From Erpobdella octoculata (lineage: Eukaryota; Annelida; Clitellata; Hirudinida; Erpobdellidae), in assembly GCA_963978895.1 (NCBI GenBank), contig OZ022242.1, forward strand, positions 26,504,924 to 26,568,923: a stretch of 64,000 nucleotides of DNA. The letters run 5' to 3'. Below the pieces are notes generated by a model that saw only the letters and a list, made by a program, of their open reading frames with translations, made no database searches and was not told the DNA's origin. A program made the position numbers and the translations under genes. This document shows positions 59,038-64,000 of this stretch, in pieces. Every line of letters starts with the position of its first letter. Position 1 is the stretch's first letter.

Positions 59038-59279
59038 ATGGATCGCTTTTCATGGACAGACGGGCTATTGACGTCAAGTGAACAGCTGTTGCTTGTTCAG
59101 AAAGGAGTAAAGTTGTATGATGGTCCTCAAAAGGTGATATTAATTATTTTAAAGTTTTATATTAATTGAAAATTCAGATTTACATAGTACTTAGTATTAT
59201 GCTTTTTAAGACTTCATATGACAAAGGAAAAGCTTCTATAACGACACACAGAATTCTGTGGACTGATAGTAATAAGCAG
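59038..59279 (+). CDS. VPS36: VPS36 homologue, exons 1 and 2 (ESCRT-II subunit, GLUE domain start)
   Basis: Exon 1 is 59038-59133: MDRFSWTDGLLTSSEQ, then VQKGVKLYDGPQK. Intron 1 is 59134-59210 (GTGATA...TTTTTAAG). Exon 2 is 59211-59279: TSYDKGKASITTHRILWTDS, ending NKQ before the donor GTAAGC at 59280. Known: VPS36 proteins start with a GLUE (PH-like) domain opening with MxRFxW...L..(N/S)E, followed by G(V/I)(K/R)(L/I)YDG..K and L.STHRL.W. The match in order and spacing is specific although only ~55 residues are visible. VPS36 links ESCRT-II to ubiquitin and phosphoinositides on endosomes. The remaining exons are not seen before the window ends. It is the only host gene recognised here. Confidence 0.8.
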
Positions 59280-59785
59280 GTAAGCTGTGAAAGAAATTGG
59301 AAGTTTATTATAAAGTTATAAGAACCTATAATTACTAAAGCCCACTCCAAATTGACAAACTAGACCTGACACGACAACCAGAAACATAAAAATCCAATCA
59401 AATTGGGCGATATGAACTAGTCACGCACATACCCAATGCGACTGGCACGTTGAAATCACGCATATTTAACATTTTGACCCAAATTTTGTTTTCAACCATT
59501 CACGAAAAAGTGTGACAAGAGTGGTCAAGATGACATATTTAAAATGGTAGCTTTCTAATGTTACAGGAAGTGAATAGGTATGCCCCATCCATATAACTAT
59601 GGTTTTTATATTTTAAATTAGTGATGTTTTAAATGTAAATTGTTTTTACAAATACTGCTTCTATTTATACATTAAAAGACCTGTTTGTTTCATCATGCTG
59701 GTCAAATATTGAGATTTAAAAACTGTCGAGTACATAAGATACTTATTCTATGAATATAAAATTTGTATAGTTTTTTATTGTTGAC
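59280..59785 (+). other. Start of VPS36 intron 2
   Basis: Non-coding. At 59540-59602 the sequence GGTATGCCCCATCCATATAACTATGG resembles the right end of the P elements (ATATGTCCCATCTATATATC...), so a diverged P-type MITE may end near 59602. Its left end was not found. Confidence 0.5.
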
Positions 59786-60180
59786 TAGCAGGGTACCCAG
59801 CGTTGACTGGTGTTTTTAGAGGCTTTTCTATCGTTTTTCTCTCATTCCCGTTTCCTTCCCCGCTTGCTCTCTGCTCCTGGTAGCTTTCCCGTTCCCGGTC
59901 TCTTTCCCACTCTGGTACTTTTCTCGCTCCTGATCGTTTCCCAGTTCCAGATCACTTTCCGATCCTGGTCATTTTTTCTTTCCCGCTTGCTCGCAGTCGC
60001 TTTTACGTTCCTGCTTGCTTTCCCGTTCCCGCTCATTTTCCAGTTGCCATTTCTGCTCGCTCTTCCGTTCCCGCTCCGCTCATTTTGTGATTTCAATTTT
60101 TTTCACAAAAACCTTTCTCTATTGACTCTCAAGGTTTTGTGAAAATTTTATTATGATCGGATGAACGGTGTAGCAATGCA
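59786..60180 (+). repeat. Y and X elements fused without a TA tract
   Basis: Begins ACTAGCAGGGTACCCAGCGT (Y end), continues through degenerate CCCGTTCCC minisatellite and passes directly into X sequence (GTTCCCGCTCCGCTCATTTT, GACTCTCAAGG, GATCGGATGAACGGTGTAGC). This suggests X and Y are two halves of one original element. Confidence 0.75.
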
Positions 60181-60255
60181 TGAAAGACACACAGAGACGG
60201 TCTATATATATATAGACTATCTCTGTGTGTGTTTCATGCATTGCTACACCATTTA
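60165..60255. repeat. Long near-perfect palindrome
   Basis: Arms GGTGTAGCAATGCATGAAAG ... CTTTCATGCATTGCTACACC-like around TCTATATATATATAGA. It is formed by two X-element ends meeting head to head. Confidence 0.85.
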
Positions 60256-60263
60256 TATATATA

Positions 60264-60427
60264 CTAGCGGGGGAACCCGGCGTTGCCCGGGGTTTTTAGA
60301 GGTTTACCTAATGCGTTTCTTTTTCGCTCCCGTTTCCTTCCCGCTTGCGCTCCCGCCCCCAGTCGTTATCCGTTCCCTGTTGCTTTCCCGCTCATTTTTT
60401 CGCTCTCAGTTCCCCCCCCCTAGATCC
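60264..60427 (+). repeat. Y element, single left half
   Basis: ACTAGCGGGGGAACCCGGCG, GGGTTTTTAGAGGTTTACCT, then short CCCGCTT words and a C run before a CATA tract. Confidence 0.8.
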
Positions 60428-60610
60428 GATTCTACATACGTACATACATACATACATACATACATACATACATACATACATACATACATCCACATAGATA
60501 CATACACACATACATACATACATACATACATACATACATACACACATACATAGATACATACATAGATACATACACACTCCCGCTCCCGGTCGTTATATAT
60601 ATATATATAT
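60428..60610. repeat. (CATA)n and TA microsatellite
   Basis: TACATACATA repeats with CACA/GATA variants, then a short TA tract. Cys/Tyr/Val-rich open frames across it are artefacts. Confidence 0.95.
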
Positions 60611-60799
60611 AGTTCCCGCTCGCTCACCCGCTCCGCTCCGCTCATTTTGTGACAGATTTCAAAAATTTTTTTCTATGTTTGATTCCCCTTGACTCTCAAG
60701 GTTGTGTGAAAATTTCATTACGATCGGATGAATGGTGTAGCAATGCATAAATAACATACCTATATACATACATACATACATACATACATACAAACATTC

Positions 60800-60847
<48 letters not shown>

Positions 60848-61040
60848 ATATATATAAAAATGAATGTTTGTATATATGTATATATGTATGTTAATGTCCT
60901 TTATGCATTGCTACACCATTCATCCGATCGTAATGAAATTTTCACACAACCTTGAGAGTCAATGGAAATCAAAAATAAAAAATTTTTTTTGAAATCCGTC
61001 ACAAAATGAGCGGAGCGGAGCGGGTGAGCGAGCGGGAACT
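60611..61040. repeat. X element pair, head to head around CATA/TA tracts
   Basis: X plus orientation at 60611-60755, (CATA)n and (TA)n at 60756-60855, X minus orientation at 60856-61040. The right half and its flank match 49255-49530. Confidence 0.85.
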
Positions 61041-61127
61041 ATATATATATGTATGTGCGTATGTATGTGTGTATGTATGTATGTGTATGTGCATGTATGT
61101 GTGTCTGTGTGTGTGTTTATGTATGTA
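61041..61127. repeat. TATG/TGTG-rich microsatellite
   Basis: TATGTATGTGTGTATG-type tract, the same as 49451-49528. Confidence 0.9.
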
Positions 61128-61316
61128 CTAGCGGAGATACCCGGCGTTGCCCAGGTTTTTTGAGGTTTTTCTAATGTTTGTCTCTTTCTCTCCCGTTTCC
61201 TTTCCCACCTGCTTTCCCACTCCTGTTAGCTTTCCCGTTTTTGGTCGTTTTCCCACTGCCGGTCGCTTTCCCGCTCCCGGTCGCTTTCCCGGGCAACGCC
61301 GGGTAACCCCGCTAGT
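61128..61316. repeat. Short Y element, two ends with few minisatellite units
   Basis: CTAGCGGAGATACCCGGCGT at the left, GGGCAACGCCGGGTAACCCC at the right. Only a few CTTTCCCGCTCCCGGTCG units lie between. Confidence 0.85.
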
Positions 61317-61537
61317 ATATATATATATATATATATGAGTGTCTGTTTGTTTGTTTGTCTCTCTGTCTGTCTGTTTGTTTTTCCAAAATAACTTTTTAAA
61401 TAATTTTAAAAAAATATTTTAAATAGCCGTGGACCTATCCTCAGACCTACCAAATGTACACAAAAAATTTCATAAAGATCGGTTCAGCCGTTTTGGAGTT
61501 CAATTTCAAACACTATGACACGAGATTTATATATATA
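61317..61537. other. TA tract, TGTCTGTT repeat and element tail
   Basis: 61333-61380 is a GTCTGTTTGTTTGTC-type tract. 61424-61530 contains TTCATAAAGATCGGTTCAGC followed by CGTTTTGGAG, similar in layout to the X-element word AATTTCATTACGATCGG, then a TA tract. Confidence 0.6.
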
Positions 61538-62475
<938 letters not shown>

Positions 62476-62489
62476 TATATATATATATA

Positions 62490-63500
62490 TAACTTCATGA
62501 TGGCTCTGGACGGCACAGAATCGTCCCTCGTTTCTTGCGTTTCTGTCGGCCGTGACAGCGTATCTCATTCGCTGAGCGCTGGCAATCAAAGCCGCCACAC
62601 TTCAGTTCATTCTTTTGGATCGCACGGTCGGAAGAAAAGTCGATCTTCATGAAATGGCCCGCTGTGCTTCAGCTCGGGAAGCTACACATGGAAATGGCCA
62701 AACACTGTTTGGCGATAACGTCGTTTTCCCCACCAGCTTCATTTCGTCTTCAGTCGATGGTGCTGCAGGCAACTTCGAAAAAAGTAATCTTCTATCGTTG
62801 TCTCATGGCTTGCTCGGCGATGAAGACAATACTTTGACCTGCGGGCAACTTGACGCTTGCGTCCCAGTTGAACTTCATGACGTTCAGCCTGGATGCGAGG
62901 ATGGTGCGGGACTCAGTAATTCGAATACTACTTTTGAGCATCTCACTTACAATGATAATATTAATAAGCGGCGACGGCGCTAATTGCCGTCCGACCGTAT
63001 ACAATAGCCTTGTCTTACTTTATGTTACTACCAATTTTTTGTGCTACTTTTCCTCGAACTCTATTTAATTTCAAAGTGAGTTTCGCTCTTTGTAACTCTT
63101 TTAATGTGGTCGCTTTTTTTTCCTTCTGTTATTTTTTAACTTAAATTTCAATGTGTTTCATCTATCAATAGCCGTATTAATTTATTAACTGAAAACTGAT
63201 TCAGCCTAGCTCTAATTCAATGTCTCCATCTAAGCCTAAGTATTTCTGATATTTAACTCTTCCCTTTCAACTTTTATAATATTTAATTTATTGTTTAACA
63301 TAGGGATCTGAAGATGGCTTTTTATAGCTGAAACTGGCCAGTTAACCCTGATCGTTTTATTACTCATCAATTTTAACCAATAAATTATTCAATATATATT
63401 CTCGTCGTTTCAAATGGATGAAAAGGGCTTTAAAAACTTGCTAAGAAAGATGACTAACGTTAAGTGGTCAATTGTGTTTAATAGAGCCTGTTTAAAAGAA
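62490..63500 (+). mobile_element. PLE family G, 5'-truncated 3' end
   Basis: C-terminal tail in broken frames (NLLSLSHGLLGDEDNTLTCG, GCEDGAGLSNSNTTFEHLTY) ending NDNINKRRRR at 62981-62983. Then 3' UTR, hammerhead 63302-63349, and restarted ORF from 63415 ([29 protein letters not shown]) into (TA)n at 63501-63524. RT and endonuclease are absent. Confidence 0.83.
63302..63349 (+). ncRNA. Hammerhead ribozyme motif, PLE-G (imperfect)
   Basis: Stem I AGGGAT/AACCCT with one A-A mismatch; core CTGAAGA; stem II GGCT/AGCT with a long loop; GAAA; stem III ACTG/CAGT; cleavage nucleotide U. In this family the ATG in the core meets a stop after five codons. Confidence 0.7.
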
Positions 63501-63524
63501 TATATATATATATATATATATATA

Positions 63525-64000
63525 TTTTGAACGTATTTCGGCATAATGTTTTCTTTTAGGCATGCTCTGTTAAAAATGATAGACCACTTTGCGTTGATAC
63601 GTTTTTTCACCAAGCTTTCAAAATCTCTTGAATTCATGATAACTACGCTTTTTTAAATAGATTTATTAAAAACGAGGGCTGACCGATCGGTTTCGCAGAA
63701 AAGCATCTTCGGAGCCCTTTAAATTATGAAGTTAAAATGTATTTACTATAATGCGAAAATAGAATGAAACTATAAAACGACAAGAATAAACGTTAATGAA
63801 AACTGAAATAGAAAAACAACGTATGGAAAGTGGAAAGCAAGATATAAAAGGTAGGTAACTAACGTACAAGATTAGTAAAAACCGAAGCGGAAAATAATTG
63901 TAAACAAAACGAAAACATGGCGATAGTGGCCGCAGCGCAGGTATTTACGCGACTATGCACTAGGTAATTGTTGTCAGGTGCGCGCAATCAGGCTAGGTAC
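63525..64000 (-). mobile_element. PLE family D, second copy, 3' end only
   Basis: Reverse complement of 46140-46595: N-terminal codons near 63530-63640, hammerhead, 3' UTR. The window ends close to the stop codon of the ORF (GTACCTAGCCTG). A few substitutions separate it from the first copy. It joins PLE-G tail to tail through 24 bp of TA. Confidence 0.93.
63676..63717 (-). ncRNA. Hammerhead ribozyme motif, PLE-D second copy
   Basis: Stem I GGGCT/AGCCC; core CCGAAGA; GAAA; stem III ACCG/CGGT; cleavage C. Confidence 0.8.

Noticed and set aside
60428..60645. Cys/Tyr/Val-rich protein across (CATA)n
   Set aside because: Microsatellite translation.

Overview
This window is AT-rich animal DNA made almost entirely of transposable elements. 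I see no prokaryotic features. The mix is Penelope-like retroelements (PLEs) with hammerhead ribozymes, Ty3/gypsy retrotransposons, LINE and SINE copies, hAT, P and Mutator-like DNA transposons, and very long (TA)n tracts. Coding exons are split by short GT-AG introns. One host gene is supported: the first two exons of a VPS36 (ESCRT-II) homologue at 59038-59279 on the + strand. The composition fits an invertebrate (cnidarian- or lophotrochozoan-like), but the species cannot be fixed from this sequence alone.

Region 1-10.6 kb holds PLE fragments, a dead gypsy RT, a hAT transposase relic split by a hAT MITE, an internally deleted P element (6121-8735, 8-bp target duplication) and another hAT-type transposase relic.

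Region 10.6-29.6 kb is one nested insertion. A minus-strand Ty3/gypsy element (LTRs 10621-10924 and 27840-29601, target duplication CTAGG) has its integrase upstream of its reverse transcriptase and a SCAN-like gag C-terminus, both marks of the Gmr1 lineage. It was later hit by at least three hAT elements, a SINE, and an element that left a solo LTR. The largest hAT insertion contains a Mutator-like MITE, which contains a 3.0-kb LTR element with an intact gag-protease-integrase ORF but no RT/RNase H. It also holds an unclassified 3.3-kb inverted-repeat element coding for a large protein I cannot assign.

Region 29.6-41.4 kb holds a LINE, a Ulp1-protease-like ORF, a 5.9-kb P element whose multi-exon transposase looks complete, and a hAT transposase. 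The short P element at 6121 is derived from the same family by an internal deletion.

Region 41.4-64 kb is dominated by PLEs of seven families (A to G here) and by GC-rich minisatellite elements (X and Y) embedded in (TA)n and (CATA)n tracts. PLE-A at 54710-57866 has a complete 904-codon RT plus GIY-YIG ORF. In every family the 3' pseudo-LTR carries a hammerhead motif plus the first ~50-70 codons of the ORF and then runs directly into (TA)n. In four families the start codon lies inside the ribozyme core. The VPS36 exons sit between these repeats, so everything from about 59.3 kb to the window end is probably an expanded second intron.
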